Positions 4,770-5,853 of a stretch of 5,853 bases of DNA are shown here, in pieces. Source of the stretch: Coriobacteriia bacterium (GTDB lineage: Bacteria > Actinomycetota > Coriobacteriia > WRKU01 > WQUG01); NCBI GenBank assembly GCA_009785705.1, contig WQVS01000085.1, positions 1-5,853 on the forward strand. The letters run 5' to 3'. Made by a program: the position numbers and the translations under genes. Each line of letters begins with the position of its first letter. The first letter of the stretch is position 1. The notes beneath the pieces are model-generated. The model ran no database searches. It was given only the letters and a program-made list of their open reading frames with translations, and was not told the DNA's origin.

Positions 4770-5853
4770 TGATTAGCTTAGAAGGAATCAGGCAGGCCGC
4801 ATCTGTGCTGAAGGATGTCGTCAGGCAGACGGATATGATTGATGGCTATGCTCTGGGTACTGATGCGCATATTTATCTGAAGACTGAGAATCTGCAAACT
4901 ACGGGTAGCTTTAAGTTGCGCGGGGCTTATTACAAGATTAGCCAACTGACAGATGAGCAGAAGCAAGCAGGGATTATTGCCTGTTCTGCGGGCAATCATG
5001 CGCAGGGTGTTGCCCTGGCGGCTACAGAAATGGACATCCCCTGTGTGATTTGCATGCCTGATGGCGCGCCCATTAGCAAGATTGAGGCTACGCGCGCACG
5101 AGGCGCAGAGGTCATCTTGGTGCCCGGTACTTACGACGATGCTTATGACTACGCGCTTGCTTTACAGGAAAAATCGGGAGCAACCCTTATCCATCCCTTT
5201 GACGATGAAGCCGTGATAGAGGGTCAAGCAACTATCGGCCTAGAGATTTTGGAGCAGCTGGCGGACGTGGAAGCTGTCGTGGTTCCCGTAGGTGGTGGCG
5301 GGCTTGTTGCAGGAGTTGCCTTTGCCGTGAAGAACTTGAACCCTGATGTTAAGGTTTACGGCGTTCAGGCAGCACAGGCCTCTGGCATGTATGAAAGTCT
5401 GCAGCGCGGTTGTGCTGTGACCTTGGACAGCGTTTCTACTTTTGCTGATGGTATTGCTGTGAAGACGCCTGGCTCTACCACGATGAAGCTGGTGCAGGAG
5501 TACGTCGACGAAGTGGTTACTGTTAGTGAAGATGAAATTGCTGCTGCAATACTGGCTTTGATGGAGAAAGAGAAGCTAGTTGCAGAAGGTGCGGGAGCAA
5601 CCAGTGTTGCTGCGGTCATGTTCGATAGGCTACCTGTTGCAGGCAAGAAGACCGTCTGCATTGTGTCAGGTGGCAATATTGATGTAAACATACTCTCTCG
5701 CGTGATTACGCGTGGCCTAGTGACCAGTGGCAGAAATGCTACCTTGCACATCGCTTTGGAAGACAAGCCTGGTCAGCTGGTAGGAGTAAGTAGCATCATA
5801 TCTGAGCACGGCGGTAATGTGGTGAATGTCCACTACTCAGGCTCTGACCCCAG
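4769..5853 (+). CDS. ilvA: Threonine dehydratase with C-terminal ACT domain (3' end cut by window)
   Basis: 361 complete codons are present and the frame is open to the window edge; the ~400-residue family implies about 40 residues are missing. It deaminates threonine to 2-oxobutanoate and ammonia, the committed step to isoleucine. The catalytic part (about 1-315) is fold-type II PLP: TGSFKLRGA with PLP lysine K49, SAGNHAQG (73-80), the phosphate loop GGGGL (175-179) and SGGN (300-303). An ACT domain begins near residue 324 (ATLHIALEDKPGQL) and is truncated by the window. One ACT domain rather than the two ACT-like regions of E. coli IlvA (514 aa) places it in the short class, which includes both biosynthetic and catabolic (TdcB-like) enzymes. 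Its place in an ilv operon argues for a biosynthetic, probably isoleucine-inhibited, enzyme. The start overlaps the ilvE stop by one base (TAATG). Confidence 0.93.
   Translation, partial: MISLEGIRQAASVLKDVVRQTDMIDGYALGTDAHIYLKTENLQTTGSFKLRGAYYKISQLTDEQKQAGIIACSAGNHAQGVALAATEMDIPCVICMPDGAPISKIEATRARGAEVILVPGTYDDAYDYALALQEKSGATLIHPFDDEAVIEGQATIGLEILEQLADVEAVVVPVGGGGLVAGVAFAVKNLNPDVKVYGVQAAQASGMYESLQRGCAVTLDSVSTFADGIAVKTPGSTTMKLVQEYVDEVVTVSEDEIAAAILALMEKEKLVAEGAGATSVAAVMFDRLPVAGKKTVCIVSGGNIDVNILSRVITRGLVTSGRNATLHIALEDKPGQLVGVSSIISEHGGNVVNVHYSGSDP

Noticed and set aside
5365..5766. Antisense open frame opposite ilvA
   Set aside because: The plus strand encodes conserved PLP-enzyme motifs in the same stretch; the Ser/Thr/Ala-rich antisense product is a shadow.
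1..5853. A hidden novel system such as a defence island, mobile element or CRISPR array
   Set aside because: Both strands are accounted for by a standard ilv operon; no transposase, integrase, spaced repeats, toxin-antitoxin pair or tRNA could be seen.

Overview
The window is a contiguous, all plus-strand branched-chain amino acid operon in the order ilvB (last 15 codons only), ilvN, ilvC, ilvD, ilvE, ilvA (5' 90% or so, cut by the window end). The genes cover nearly all of isoleucine/valine synthesis: IlvA makes 2-oxobutanoate from threonine, IlvBN condenses it (or pyruvate) with pyruvate, IlvC isomerises and reduces, IlvD dehydrates, and IlvE transaminates to Ile/Val (and Leu). No leucine-specific gene (leuABCD) lies inside the window.

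Layout: ilvB ends at 45; ilvN (77-628) overlaps ilvC (609-1631) by 20 nt; a 132-nt gap carries a hexanucleotide repeat tract and a possible alternative-hairpin element; ilvD is 1764-3467; a 141-nt gap has no convincing promoter or terminator; ilvE is 3609-4769 and joins ilvA by a TAATG overlap. The tight joins at ilvN/ilvC and ilvE/ilvA suggest translational coupling. The operon promoter and any ilvB leader lie upstream of the window.

Organism: a bacterium of roughly balanced GC (judged by eye). The four-cysteine, oxygen-sensitive-looking type of IlvD, the long-form BCAT and the ~400-residue threonine dehydratase with a C-terminal ACT domain fit an anaerobic Gram-positive. I lean weakly to an anaerobic actinomycete of the Coriobacteriia type, with Clostridia as the alternative; the sequence alone does not settle this.

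The enzymes themselves are ordinary. The unusual signal is a recurring hexanucleotide (dipeptide-coding) repeat seen in three places: 14 diverged units expanded in frame inside a surface-loop position of IlvE, a tract that runs through the ilvC stop codon and supplies the IlvC tail, and a short relic in the ilvE leader. I see no mobile element, tRNA/rRNA gene, CRISPR array or defence system.
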